Assembly (NCBI RefSeq): GCF_014646135.1
Contig: NZ_BMMW01000003.1
Span: forward strand, 531,025-595,024
Direction of reading: 5' to 3'
Origin: Nocardia camponoti
Lineage (GTDB): Bacteria; Actinomycetota; Actinomycetes; Mycobacteriales; Mycobacteriaceae
Length of the DNA stretch: 64,000 bases
The number at the start of each line of letters is the position of its first letter. The stretch's first letter is position 1. This document shows, piece after piece, positions 1 through 8,245 of the stretch. A model generated the notes under the pieces. The model had not been told where the DNA came from, ran no database searches, and saw only the letters and a program-made list of their open reading frames with translations. The position numbers were made by a program, and so were the translations under genes.

Positions 1-2
1 CC

Positions 3-464
3 TTTAGCCAGCCAACGACGTCAATTCAGGCCGAGATAGGCCCAGACCCGGCGTCCCCCGGCCAACCAAGCCAGCCCCCTGCCGCGTCGGTACGCGACGG
101 AAAATTCGAATTCACAGTGGTCGCTGTTGACCCACCCGTGCCAGTGGTCGGCGATGACTTCCTGCAGGAAACGGCACAGGGCGAATTCATCGTCGTGCAT
201 CTGACCATCGGCAACACCAGCAAGGAAGCGCAGAGTTATTCGAGCGACGACCAGAAGTTGGTCGACACCCAAAACCGCGAATACACGCCCGACTCAGGTG
301 CCGACCTGATCATCAACGGCGAGTCAGCGTGGTTCACCGAAATCAACCCGGGAAACGCAATCCAGGTTGCTTTGGCCTACGACGTCTCCCCCGGCACGGT
401 CCCCGCGAAACTGGAGGTACACGACTCCTTCTTGTCCGACGGCGCAACAATCGCTTTGCGTTAG
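3..464 (+). CDS. DUF4352-type secreted/lipoprotein domain protein (5' end outside window)
   Basis: The open frame runs from the first bases of the window without a stop, so the gene starts upstream. The visible part begins with a Pro/Ser/Gln-rich linker (about 35 residues), typical after a signal peptide or lipobox. A beta-sandwich-like domain follows, with VRDGKFEFTVVAVDPPVP and later an IVVHLTIGNTS strand, the usual pattern of DUF4352 (MPT63/Telokin-like immunoprotective extracellular proteins). Function is unknown; such proteins are exported and often lipid-anchored. The stop overlaps the stop of the small convergent gene at 461-637. The family call rests on pattern only. Confidence 0.6.
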   Translation, partial: FSQPTTSIQAEIGPDPASPGQPSQPPAASVRDGKFEFTVVAVDPPVPVVGDDFLQETAQGEFIVVHLTIGNTSKEAQSYSSDDQKLVDTQNREYTPDSGADLIINGESAWFTEINPGNAIQVALAYDVSPGTVPAKLEVHDSFLSDGATIALR

Positions 465-637
465 GTCAGCGAGACGGGATACGCACTTTCGGCCGTGAGC
501 CCACTCCGTGCGTCCACAACCGGCAGCTTCTCGGTGAAGATGACCATCGCGCCGTCGGCCTGCCGAAATGCAACCTCAACGAATCCAGGAAACGCATCAT
601 CAACCCACCGCGTCGCTTCAGCGTTCAAGCGCATCAT
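461..637 (-). CDS. Small protein (58 aa), resembles short actinobacterial WVDDxFPGFVEV proteins
   Basis: A 58-residue frame starts at an ATG that overlaps the stop of the DUF4279 gene (ATGA arrangement, with a second ATG right after), implying translational coupling. The segment TRWVDDAFPGFVEVAF is the hallmark of a small family of uncharacterised actinobacterial proteins often found in polymorphic-toxin immunity neighbourhoods. The usual homologues I recall are longer at the C-terminus, so this copy may be short. Its stop overlaps the convergent DUF4352 gene by three bases. Function unknown; an immunity-like role with the DUF4279 partner is a guess. Confidence 0.5.
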   Translation of the reverse strand: MMRLNAEATRWVDDAFPGFVEVAFRQADGAMVIFTEKLPVVDARSGLTAESAYPVSLT

Positions 638-1113
638 GACCGGACGGTCCCATCGTTCGCATCATCATTCAAGCTGTATTCGTCAACGTCGAGTTCCGTC
701 TTGGTCGACGCCAGGAACTCGAGCACCGACAGCGGTAGGTGCCAGCCCAACGGTCGAGGATATTCTCGGGCTCGATCGAGAGACGTGCCAGCGGGCGCAG
801 GCCCGACTCCGTCCGGATCACCGAAATACCGCACGACCTGCATCACGGAGCTGACCTCGTCGTCAGCGCAAAGCGAAACGAGTTCGGCACGGATCGGTGC
901 CAACCGGTCAACCAGACATTGAATTTGGTCGTCGACGCTTTCGTCGCTGCGACAGACAACCTTCCATGCATTGACGCGGGGGATGACGTGTTCAGGTGAA
1001 CGACTGCCCATGACAAGCACCTCGTCGGGCTCCATCCCCAGCCGCGCGCTCATCTCCACCGCAGACAGTGCGGTGCTTTCCACCGAGAAATAGGAGTACT
1101 GACTTACCTTCAC
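634..1113 (-). CDS. DUF4279 domain protein
   Basis: A 159-residue acidic soluble protein. The N-terminus YSYFSVESTALSAVEMSARLGMEPDEV followed by a conserved W near residue 50 and a C-terminal LSVLEFLASTKTELDVDEY stretch matches the general pattern of DUF4279 proteins, which are small cytoplasmic proteins of unknown function frequently seen beside toxin or immunity genes. It reads into the 58-aa gene at 461-637 through an ATGA overlap, so the two form a mini-operon. No signal peptide or membrane segment is visible. The name is assigned by pattern and has not been searched. Confidence 0.55.
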   Translation of the reverse strand: MKVSQYSYFSVESTALSAVEMSARLGMEPDEVLVMGSRSPEHVIPRVNAWKVVCRSDESVDDQIQCLVDRLAPIRAELVSLCADDEVSSVMQVVRYFGDPDGVGPAPAGTSLDRAREYPRPLGWHLPLSVLEFLASTKTELDVDEYSLNDDANDGTVRS

Positions 1114-1226
1114 GTCGCAGATCCCACCACAGATGCGGCCGACCCTCGACTTATTTTGTGTTCACTTACAACAACGGCAGGGCCTCTACCCCTCGCGCAA
1201 GCAAACGGGAGAAACCCTGCCTATTG

Positions 1227-1298
1227 AGCCCCCTGTCAGGATTGAACTGACGACCTTTCGCTTACAAGGCGAGTGCTCTACCACTGAGCTAAGGAGGC
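1227..1298 (-). tRNA. tRNA-Thr (anticodon UGU)
   Basis: On the minus strand the sequence folds as a cloverleaf. The acceptor GCCTCCT pairs with AGGGGGC, the D-arm is AGCTCAGTGGTAGAGC, the anticodon loop is CTTGTAA (U33, anticodon UGU), and the T-arm contains GTTCAATCC. The 3' CCA is not encoded. The top pair of the anticodon stem looks mismatched (C-A), the other four pair. No other tRNA was seen in the window. Confidence 0.9.
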
Positions 1299-1336
1299 GG
1301 GTCTAATCGGCGACCATCATATGACGGGCGCGTTCG

Positions 1337-1367
1337 TCGCGTGGCACCGGGGATCGGTGCCACGCGA
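1337..1367 (-). terminator. Hairpin terminator downstream of mbtH-like gene
   Basis: Perfect 13-bp arms (TCGCGTGGCACCG and its complement) around a 5-base loop, 22 bp past the stop of the MbtH-like gene and before the tRNA on the same strand. There is no strong U-tract, as is common in high-GC actinobacteria. Confidence 0.6.
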
Positions 1368-1388
1368 GAAGCGGCGGGCTAGGGCCGC

Positions 1389-1625
1389 CTAGGACTGGGC
1401 GCGGGCCGCGTCGTCGGCAGCCATCGCGTCGCGCAGGCTCTTCGGCCGCATGTCGGTCCAGTTCTTTTCGACGTATTCGACGCACGCGGCCCGGCTGTCT
1501 TCGCCAAACACGACACGCCATCCCGCCGGGACCTCCGCGAATGCGGGCCACAGGGAATGCTGCTCTTCGTCGTTGACCAGAACGAAGAACCGGCCGTCCT
1601 CGTCGTCGAAGGGGTTGGTGCTCAT
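1389..1625 (-). CDS. MbtH-like protein
   Basis: A 78-residue protein with the MbtH family signature: an N-terminal [24 protein letters not shown] segment, then [33 protein letters not shown]. It includes the conserved Ser-Leu-Trp-Pro, the Pro-x-Gly-Trp and the C-terminal TDMRPxSLR. MbtH proteins bind and activate adenylation domains of non-ribosomal peptide synthetases, in mycolata usually siderophore synthetases. No synthetase is in this window, so this is an orphan copy acting in trans. The neighbouring hydrolase on the same strand lies 110 bp upstream. Confidence 0.93.
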   Translation of the reverse strand: MSTNPFDDEDGRFFVLVNDEEQHSLWPAFAEVPAGWRVVFGEDSRAACVEYVEKNWTDMRPKSLRDAMAADDAARAQS

Positions 1626-1734
1626 TTCACCTCACTGGATTTACTGGCGCTGTGTATGCGGATTGCTCGGTGCGTGATGCCACCGGGCGTTGTGTCGACC
1701 CTAGCAAGGCATACGTTACGCGTAGGCGGTTACC

Positions 1735-2568
1735 TCAGGCCGCGAAAAAATCGAGGAGGATCTTGTTGACCACCTCTGGCCGTTCCAAGTAACCGAAGTG
1801 GCCCGCGTCAGGGATCTCCTGGTATTGGGCCCCGGGAATGGCCTCGGCCACCTCCCGCGACAGGTAGGGCGGAATCATCCTATCATCGGCGAAGCCGATC
1901 GCCAGGCTGGCAACTTTGATCCCACGGTAGGCAGCGCGCCGGTCAAACTCATGATCCATCGACCGCTGAGCGCGAATTCCGGGGGAGGTCGGCCCAACGG
2001 TGAACTCGAAAACGTCGAGCCAATCGCGGGCAGCGCCGGCATCGGCCATCGTCGCTGGCGACAGGTTCATCACCGCCGTCATCGCCGCTTCGAACTTCGC
2101 AGGCAACTGCACGCCCGCCTTGTCGAGGTCCTGCTCGCCAAGCGACAGCGTCTTCTGGAATTGGTCAAGTCGCGCGTGCCCGGCCATGTACACCGCTTTG
2201 CGAACGAGGTCGGGCCGAACCAGCGCGAGCTCTTGCGCGACACGCGCGCCCATCGACGTCCCAACAACGAACGCGGGCCCTTCGCCAAGGAACTCGATCA
2301 GCGCGGCGGTGTCGGCGACGAGGTCGTCGATCCGAATCCCCGCAGCCGACTCAAACGACGGCGCGATCCCCCGATTGTCGAACGTGCACACGCGGTACCC
2401 CGCCGCGACAAGCGCGGGCACCTGATGCAAATCCCACACTCGACCAGGCGACCCGGTCCCCATGATCAGCACGACCAGCGGACCGCCACCAGCTACGTCG
2501 GTGCCCTTGGTACGGTCGCCCTTGACTTGGTAATTCAGTGCGATGCCGTTCACCGTGGCCAGTGGCAT
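1735..2568 (-). CDS. Alpha/beta hydrolase
   Basis: A 277-residue alpha/beta hydrolase. The nucleophile elbow GTSMGA (Ser near residue 105), an oxyanion-type segment VVLIMGTGSPGRVW, and the catalytic His in DAGHFGYLERPE are visible. The acid is probably the Asp in FADDRMIPP. Substrate unknown; the fold covers esterases, haloperoxidases and lactonases. It lies upstream of the MbtH-like gene on the same strand (110 bp), which would fit a thioesterase-like role in peptide metabolism, but this is inference. The start ATG follows a plausible purine-rich site and faces the small gene at 2679. Confidence 0.85.
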   Translation of the reverse strand: MPLATVNGIALNYQVKGDRTKGTDVAGGGPLVVLIMGTGSPGRVWDLHQVPALVAAGYRVCTFDNRGIAPSFESAAGIRIDDLVADTAALIEFLGEGPAFVVGTSMGARVAQELALVRPDLVRKAVYMAGHARLDQFQKTLSLGEQDLDKAGVQLPAKFEAAMTAVMNLSPATMADAGAARDWLDVFEFTVGPTSPGIRAQRSMDHEFDRRAAYRGIKVASLAIGFADDRMIPPYLSREVAEAIPGAQYQEIPDAGHFGYLERPEVVNKILLDFFAA

Positions 2569-2678
2569 GGTTGAGCCTTTCGTAACAGGTCAGCTTGGGA
2601 TCACCGGTCGTGCACCGGCGCCCGATAGTATTGACTACTCGCAGATACGAGCGTATTGGAAACGGGAGGACCCACGAT

Positions 2679-2834
2679 ATGGCCGCGAAGAGCAGTCCTG
2701 AAATCGCCGACGACGAGCTTGAGCCGCTCACCGACGAGACCGCTCGCCAGGCCCAACGGGTCGTCGCCGCCTACGCCGAAGACGCTGATGAGTGCCGCAT
2801 GCTGCTTTCGATGCTGGGCATCGGCCCCAACTAA
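2679..2834 (+). CDS. Small acidic protein, positional equivalent of Rv3489
   Basis: A 51-residue soluble, acidic, Glu/Asp/Ala-rich protein (MAAKSSPEIADDELEPLTD at the N-terminus). The chosen ATG is preceded by GGGAGGA at good spacing. Longer in-frame extensions lack this. In M. tuberculosis a similarly sized unknown protein (Rv3489) sits directly before otsA, and the same order is kept here with a 48-bp gap. It is probably helical and cytoplasmic. No domain is recognised and function is unknown. It likely shares a promoter with otsA. Confidence 0.7.
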   Translation: MAAKSSPEIADDELEPLTDETARQAQRVVAAYAEDADECRMLLSMLGIGPN

Positions 2835-2882
2835 GTCAAACAACCTCACAGCGGGACCCTGCGACGCGCAAAGGATGCGTTA

Positions 2883-4412
2883 GTGGACAACAAGATCGAG
2901 CCACCGTCCAACGACGACCACCCCGAGCAGAACGAACGTCCATCAGGATCTGGGTTCGTTGTCGTCGCCAACCGACTTCCCGTCGACCTTGAGCGCCTGC
3001 CCGACGGAACAACCCGCTGGAAGCGCAGCCCAGGCGGGCTAGTCACGGCGCTTGAGCCGGTACTGCGCAGCAATAAGGGCGCGTGGGTCGGCTGGGCTGG
3101 CGTTCCTGACGTCGACATTGAGCCGATCATCGAGGACGGCCTTGAGCTCTACCCCGTCCGCCTCACCGCGCAAGAAGTTGAGGACTATTACGAGGGCTTC
3201 TCCAACGCGACGCTGTGGCCGCTCTACCACGACGTGATCGTGCGCCCGGTGTACGACCGGGCATGGTGGGCCGCCTATGTCGAGGTCAACCGACGTTTCG
3301 CTGAGGAGACAGCGAAGGTCGCCGCCGAAGGCGCGACGGTCTGGGTGCAGGACTACCAGCTGCAACTTGTCCCGAAAATGCTGCGGATGTTACGGCCGGA
3401 TCTGACCATCGGCTTCTTCCTCCACATCCCGTTCCCGCCGGTCGAGCTGTTCATGCAGATGCCGTGGCGCACCGAAATCGTCGAGGGCCTGCTCGGTGCC
3501 GACCTGATCGGTTTCCACCTGCCCGGCGGCGCGCAAAACTTCCTCTACCTGGCTCGGCGCCTTGCCGGCCAACCAACGTCGCGCGGCACGATCGGCGTTC
3601 GCTCGAAGTTGGGTGTTGTCCAGGTCGGGTTCCGCACCGTGCGCGTTGGCGCGTTCCCGATTTCGATCGACTCAGCCGACCTTGACGAGCATTCGCGCCG
3701 TCGCAGTGTCCGCGAGCGGGCCGCGAAAATCCGTGCGGAACTTGGCAATCCGAAGAACATCATGCTCGGCGTCGACCGCCTCGACTACACCAAAGGCATC
3801 GACATTCGCCTCAACGCCCTGCAAGAGCTATTGGAAGAGGGTCGCGTCGACCCTGCCGAAACCGTGATGGTCCAGCTCGCGACGCCAAGCCGCGAACGCG
3901 TGCAGAGCTACATCAAGATGCGCGGCGACATCGAACGTCAGGTCGGGCGCATCAACGGCGAATTCGCCCGCGTCGGATACCCGGTCGTGCACTACCTGCA
4001 CCGCCCGATCCCCCGCGACGAGCTCATCGCCTTCTTCCTCGCCGCCGACGCCATGCTTGTCACGCCCCTGCGCGACGGCATGAACCTGGTCGCGAAGGAA
4101 TACGTCGCCTGCCACAGCGACCTCAACGGCGCGTTGGTGCTCAGCGAATTCACCGGTGCCGCTGCCGAATTGCGTCAGGCGTACCTGTGCAACCCGCACG
4201 ACCTCGACAGCGTCAAAGACGCGATCGTCGGCGCTCTCGACGATGACCGCGAGACGAAACGCCGAAGGATGCGGTCGATGCGTAGGCAAGTCCTCATCCA
4301 CGATGTTGACCGCTGGGCGAAGGCGTTCCTTGACGCGCTCGCCCAGAGCAACGTCGCGGGCAGCGCGCTGCTCAGCGACAACGAGTTCACGAACGAGGAC
4401 GGCTCCCGCTAA
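2883..4412 (+). CDS. otsA: Alpha,alpha-trehalose-phosphate synthase OtsA
   Basis: Makes trehalose-6-phosphate from a nucleotide-glucose donor and glucose-6-phosphate in the cytoplasm. In mycolata this feeds trehalose for mycolate export. The 509 residues cover the full GT20 family. Visible landmarks are [58 protein letters not shown] and [16 protein letters not shown]. The match to M. tuberculosis OtsA is near-continuous by eye. The GTG start follows AAAGGA. Its stop overlaps by 4 bp with the stop of the convergent Mce-associated gene, as in the mycobacterial layout otsA-mce4. Confidence 0.97.
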   Translation: MDNKIEPPSNDDHPEQNERPSGSGFVVVANRLPVDLERLPDGTTRWKRSPGGLVTALEPVLRSNKGAWVGWAGVPDVDIEPIIEDGLELYPVRLTAQEVEDYYEGFSNATLWPLYHDVIVRPVYDRAWWAAYVEVNRRFAEETAKVAAEGATVWVQDYQLQLVPKMLRMLRPDLTIGFFLHIPFPPVELFMQMPWRTEIVEGLLGADLIGFHLPGGAQNFLYLARRLAGQPTSRGTIGVRSKLGVVQVGFRTVRVGAFPISIDSADLDEHSRRRSVRERAAKIRAELGNPKNIMLGVDRLDYTKGIDIRLNALQELLEEGRVDPAETVMVQLATPSRERVQSYIKMRGDIERQVGRINGEFARVGYPVVHYLHRPIPRDELIAFFLAADAMLVTPLRDGMNLVAKEYVACHSDLNGALVLSEFTGAAAELRQAYLCNPHDLDSVKDAIVGALDDDRETKRRRMRSMRRQVLIHDVDRWAKAFLDALAQSNVAGSALLSDNEFTNEDGSR

Positions 4413-4897
4413 ATCGGCGTCACCTGCGCGACCAACCACCGGTTGTCGGCGTGGTCGAGCGCCACGCGAACGCGACTGCCCGACGTCGTGCCCTGCGGGG
4501 TGTCCTTGCTCGTCGTGAGCTGGTTTAGGTACAGCAGCACGACGGCGTGCTCGGCGTCGGCGGAAACCACACCTTCGGCCTGCGTCGTCGCCTTAACCGT
4601 GAGCTGCTTTTCCTTCGCCCCCGGCGCGATGGCCTGCTTGATGAGCTGTAGGTAGTCGGCTTTGAACGCGTCGCTGAGGTTGTCGGCGACCTTCGGCAAT
4701 TCGGTGTCGACGGTGCCGGGCTCGTAGGTGAACATCGCGCTCACCGTGCGACTCGCGGTCGACAGCGCGTCGGTGCGCGCCTGCTCAACGCGCCCGTGCT
4801 CCCACAGTTGGTACCCGCCGACGCCGAGCACGACGGCAGCGAGCACCGCGACGATCCCGAGCACACTGAACACAATCTTGATGGCGCGCTTGCTCAT
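4409..4897 (-). CDS. mam4B: Mce-associated membrane protein (mam4B type, Rv3492c-like)
   Basis: A 162-residue protein with one N-terminal membrane helix (about residues 8-30) and an exported NTF2-like domain, the usual form of Mce-associated (Mam) proteins that stabilise Mce complexes. It is the last gene of the mce4 operon and overlaps the gene before it by an ATGA. Position and length match Rv3492c. A direct role in sterol import is known for mce4 as a whole; the role of this subunit is inferred. Its stop meets otsA tail to tail. Confidence 0.85.
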   Translation of the reverse strand: MSKRAIKIVFSVLGIVAVLAAVVLGVGGYQLWEHGRVEQARTDALSTASRTVSAMFTYEPGTVDTELPKVADNLSDAFKADYLQLIKQAIAPGAKEKQLTVKATTQAEGVVSADAEHAVVLLYLNQLTTSKDTPQGTTSGSRVRVALDHADNRWLVAQVTPI

Positions 4898-5676
4898 CCG
4901 ACGAACTCCACCTTCGACACCGTCATTCCGGTCGGTCCATTACTCACGGTTATCCGGAACCGATACTGCCGCGCTTGTGGTTCGGCCGAGCCGGTGTTGC
5001 TCACCATCTGCTTGGCGGCGACGAGCACCTTCGCCGACTGATCATCGGCTGACTCGATCCCCGACTCGACAACTTCGCCGGTCGACGACACCTTCGCCTG
5101 CTGCACCACGCTCATAAACGGGTCGACGCGCCCGTCAAACTCACTTTTGAACTCACCGGAGGCGAGCGAGAGAATCCGGTCGATGTCGGCCTTGGCCGAG
5201 TCAGCGCGGATGGTTGTCAGGTTGATGACGGCCTGGCGCGCGGTCGCGGTGTACTGCTCGCGCAGGTCGTCGGAATGCGCCGCTGACCTGGCCGCAAGCG
5301 TGGTGAACACCGCGCCGACGACGAGGGCGATCACGGCGATCGACGCGGCTGCGAGGCCGATGAGCGCACCGACACTCTTGCGACGCCCGGCGTCGTCGGC
5401 CACACTTTCGGCCGAATCGCCTTCGGCAACAGCCACTTTCGCGAGCGAAGGCGACCCATCAGCGCCGCCGCTTGACGGTCCATCCGCGCCCGCGCTGCCT
5501 GCACTCTGGGACAGCTTGTCAACGGACGCTGCGGTCGGACGCCCCTTCGCGACTGGTGCGTCCACAGGCGCAGCATCCGTGACGGCCGCCGCACTCACCG
5601 CAACACCCAACTCCCCATCAACCGGCGGCCCAGCAAGCCGCCCAGCCCGCCGACGCGGCTTTCGTGTCTCACTCAC
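4894..5676 (-). CDS. mam4A: Mce-associated membrane protein (mam4A type, Rv3493c-like) with long N-terminal linker
   Basis: A second Mam protein: about 110 residues of Ala/Gly/Ser/Asp-rich, probably disordered cytoplasmic sequence, one membrane helix (SVGALIGLAAASIAVIALVV), then an exported domain. I chose the GTG at 5676 because it overlaps the mce4F stop as GTGA and begins SETRKPRRRAGR. An ATG ten codons upstream is also open. The cytoplasmic linker is longer than I would expect for the family. It follows mce4F and precedes mam4B with 4-bp overlaps, so all are translated from one message. Confidence 0.85.
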   Translation of the reverse strand: MSETRKPRRRAGRLAGPPVDGELGVAVSAAAVTDAAPVDAPVAKGRPTAASVDKLSQSAGSAGADGPSSGGADGSPSLAKVAVAEGDSAESVADDAGRRKSVGALIGLAAASIAVIALVVGAVFTTLAARSAAHSDDLREQYTATARQAVINLTTIRADSAKADIDRILSLASGEFKSEFDGRVDPFMSVVQQAKVSSTGEVVESGIESADDQSAKVLVAAKQMVSNTGSAEPQARQYRFRITVSNGPTGMTVSKVEFVG

Positions 5677-7043
5677 TTTTGCTGCTCCTCCATCATCGCC
5701 TGCCATGACGCGGGGACAATCCCCGAACCATCGGCGGCGACATCACCCTGGCGGTACGTGCGTCCGTCTGTTCCCAAATAGCTCGTAGTTGACGGATCGT
5801 AGGGACGTGCGGCGGCCGGTGCGACCGGAACGACGGGATTGACTGGGCCATAAGGGGGATTGTCACCCGTCGGCACGTAGCCGGTCCGGCACAGCTCCGG
5901 CGTTGGCGCGCGGACGCCCGGGTACTCCATACACGGCGTGTTGCGAATACCGCGCACGGCGATCGGCGAATCTTGGGCAACCTTGCAGTAAAGCCCGGGC
6001 GGGGTGTCCATCGGCGAAAGGTCGCTCGGCTCACGCTGCTGATCGGCGGGCAAGAAGCCGGTGGTGCACGCGGGCGGATCGCCAAAGACGGTCATAAAGT
6101 CGACCATCACGCCGTAGTCGATCGGCCCGCGAATGACGGTTTTCAGCGCGGCGATCAGCGGCGGGAAGACAACAAGCAACTGCTCGATACCCGGGTTGTA
6201 TGTCACGCCGACCTGGCCAATGCTCACGAGGTTGCGCGTCAGGATCGGCAGTGTCGGACGCAATTCGCTGAACTGCTGATTTACCCGCGCCATCGCGGCG
6301 GGTGAATCGTTCAGTAGGTTGCGCAACGCTGGATCATGTTGGCGCAGCTGATCAGTCACGATCGCGAGGTCGGCCGTCCACGATCGGATCGCCGCGTCGG
6401 ACCTGACTTGGGTGTCGAGCAACGGCCCGATCTGTTCGATCAGTTTCTTCGTCGGCTCAACGTCGGTTTCGGCCTGCTGAATCAACAGCGCTGCCGAATC
6501 GATGAAGCGTTGCAGGTCGGGTCCGGTGCCGTTGAACGCGCGGAACGCCTCGTCGATCACCTGCCGCAGCTTGGTGTCGGCGACCCCGGAAAGCAGCCGG
6601 TCGGTCTGGTCGAGCAGCGCCCCAACATCCTGCGGCAACCGCGTGCGCTGCGCCGGAATCACCGACCCGTCGCGCAGCACCGCCGAACCCGGCTTCGACT
6701 CGGGGACCAGGTCGACGTACTGCTCGCCGATCGCCGAAACACTGCGCACCCATGCCGTCGAGTCGACGGGAATGCGGTAGTCGCTGTCGATCGACAGGTC
6801 GGCTTCCACTCCCGCGGGCGTAAGCCGGACCGCGTCGACCTTGCCGACGTTGGTGCCACGATAGGAAACGTTCGCCGTCGGATAAAGTCCGCCCGTCGCA
6901 TCGAGTTGCACGGTCACGCCGTACCGACCGATGCCGAACATCGCGGGGACCTGCACGTAAACGCCACCCATGATGACCAGGCCAATCACGGTCAGCACCG
7001 CGAAAATCCCGAGCTGCGTGCGGACGAAGCGGGTGAGCGTCAT
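5673..7043 (-). CDS. mce4F: Mce4F, MCE-family sterol-import protein
   Basis: One of six MCE subunits that together form the periplasmic conduit of the Mce4 steroid importer. It has an N-terminal membrane anchor (about residues 10-32), the MCE/MlaD domain (YGVTVQLDATGGLYPTANVSY onward), a helical middle region with repeated coiled-coil pattern, and a Pro-rich C-terminus carrying several Cys residues that could pair outside the cell. At 456 residues it is the longest subunit here, normal for MceF. The start overlaps the mce4E stop by 4 bp. Confidence 0.93.
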   Translation of the reverse strand: MTLTRFVRTQLGIFAVLTVIGLVIMGGVYVQVPAMFGIGRYGVTVQLDATGGLYPTANVSYRGTNVGKVDAVRLTPAGVEADLSIDSDYRIPVDSTAWVRSVSAIGEQYVDLVPESKPGSAVLRDGSVIPAQRTRLPQDVGALLDQTDRLLSGVADTKLRQVIDEAFRAFNGTGPDLQRFIDSAALLIQQAETDVEPTKKLIEQIGPLLDTQVRSDAAIRSWTADLAIVTDQLRQHDPALRNLLNDSPAAMARVNQQFSELRPTLPILTRNLVSIGQVGVTYNPGIEQLLVVFPPLIAALKTVIRGPIDYGVMVDFMTVFGDPPACTTGFLPADQQREPSDLSPMDTPPGLYCKVAQDSPIAVRGIRNTPCMEYPGVRAPTPELCRTGYVPTGDNPPYGPVNPVVPVAPAAARPYDPSTTSYLGTDGRTYRQGDVAADGSGIVPASWQAMMEEQQK

Positions 7044-8245
7044 CGCTGGCCTCCGAGCGGGGCGGTGAGGCCGGGAATCGCGGGGAGGCCGGGGATGGAC
7101 GGCAAGCCAGGCAGAACGGGGGCGGCCGGTGCGGGCGGGGCGAGCGGTGCCGTTGCCGGGTTGGCCGCGTCAGTCGCCGTGTTCGGGGCGAAACTGCCGA
7201 TCACGCCCTCGACCCCACCAAAGCGACCACCGAGCGGGGTTCCGGTGAGCCAGTTGCTGTCGAGCCGCTTGCCAGTCATGTCAACGGTGATGAAGAGGTT
7301 CAGGTAGTCGCCTTTGATCGCGTTGCCGAGGTTTTTGATCGGGAACGGGAAGGTCGGCAGGATGCGCATCGCGGTCACGAGGTTGGTTCCAGTATCGGCG
7401 AGGGTTTGCAGCACGGGCGAAAGCGCGCGCAGGTTCGCTTTGAGGTCGTCGCCGCTTGTTTGAATCAGCCGCTCACTGACCGAGCTCAAATCTCCCAGCG
7501 CGACAAGGGTATTCGACAGCGTTTCGGTGCGATCCGCGATCACGGTGAGCGCCGGATGAATCTGCTCAAGCGCGCGAGCGAGCACGTCTTTTTGCCCTGC
7601 GAGGTTGCCAGCGAGTCGGTCTAGGCCGTTCATCGCGGCGATAATGCTGCCGGTCTGTCGGTCGAGGTTGGTCGTGAGCTCGTTGAGTTGGGGAATCAGG
7701 TCGGCGATCTCGCCCGTTCGACCGCGCACCATCGCGTTGAGCTCGGTGGTGATCGTCTCCAACTGCGCGATGCCGCCGCCGTTGAGCACCACCGAAAGTG
7801 ACGAGAGCACCTGCTCAGTCGTGGGATAGGCACCCGCACGCTCAAGCGGAATAATATCGCCGCCCTTGAGCTGACCGGCTGCGGGTTCGGTTGTCGGCGC
7901 GGCCAATTCGAGGTGATTACTACCGAGCAGCGATGTCTGACCGATCTTGGCGACCGCGTTCGCAGGCAACCGCACATCGGGATTCAGCGACACCGTGACG
8001 AGCGCGTGCCAGCCTTCGACTTCGATGCCAATCACGTTGCCTACGTTGACATCTTCGACGCGAACAGGGGAATTGCGGGTCAACGTAGTCACATTCGGCA
8101 TCTGCACCTGAACCTGATACGACCCCGGTGCCGTGCCCTGCGAGCCCGGCATGTCAACGGAGTTGAGGCCGTCCCACTGACAGCCGGAAATCCCAAGCCC
8201 AACCGCGACAGTTAAAGCGCACCAAGCTAATTGACGTCTCATCAC
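7040..8245 (-). CDS. mce4E: Mce4E, MCE-family lipoprotein
   Basis: The lipoprotein subunit (LprN type) of the Mce4 importer. The signal sequence ends in a lipobox with Cys22 (GISGCQWDG). The MCE domain follows (SYQVQVQMPNVTTLTRNSPV), then a long helical region with coiled-coil periodicity, then a Pro/Ala/Gly tail of about 50 residues (APLAPPAPAAPVLPGLPS and so on). Two ATG codons stand in tandem at the start; the first overlaps the mce4D stop. Gene order E after D matches every mce operon known. Confidence 0.94.
   Translation of the reverse strand: MMRRQLAWCALTVAVGLGISGCQWDGLNSVDMPGSQGTAPGSYQVQVQMPNVTTLTRNSPVRVEDVNVGNVIGIEVEGWHALVTVSLNPDVRLPANAVAKIGQTSLLGSNHLELAAPTTEPAAGQLKGGDIIPLERAGAYPTTEQVLSSLSVVLNGGGIAQLETITTELNAMVRGRTGEIADLIPQLNELTTNLDRQTGSIIAAMNGLDRLAGNLAGQKDVLARALEQIHPALTVIADRTETLSNTLVALGDLSSVSERLIQTSGDDLKANLRALSPVLQTLADTGTNLVTAMRILPTFPFPIKNLGNAIKGDYLNLFITVDMTGKRLDSNWLTGTPLGGRFGGVEGVIGSFAPNTATDAANPATAPLAPPAPAAPVLPGLPSIPGLPAIPGLTAPLGGQR

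Noticed and set aside
1735-2574. Long plus-strand frame opposite the alpha/beta hydrolase
   Set aside because: It is the GC-rich antisense shadow of a clear hydrolase; no family pattern is visible.
6336-7307. Long Arg/His-rich plus-strand frame across mce4F/mce4E
   Set aside because: It spans the junction of two real genes on the other strand and has shadow-type composition.
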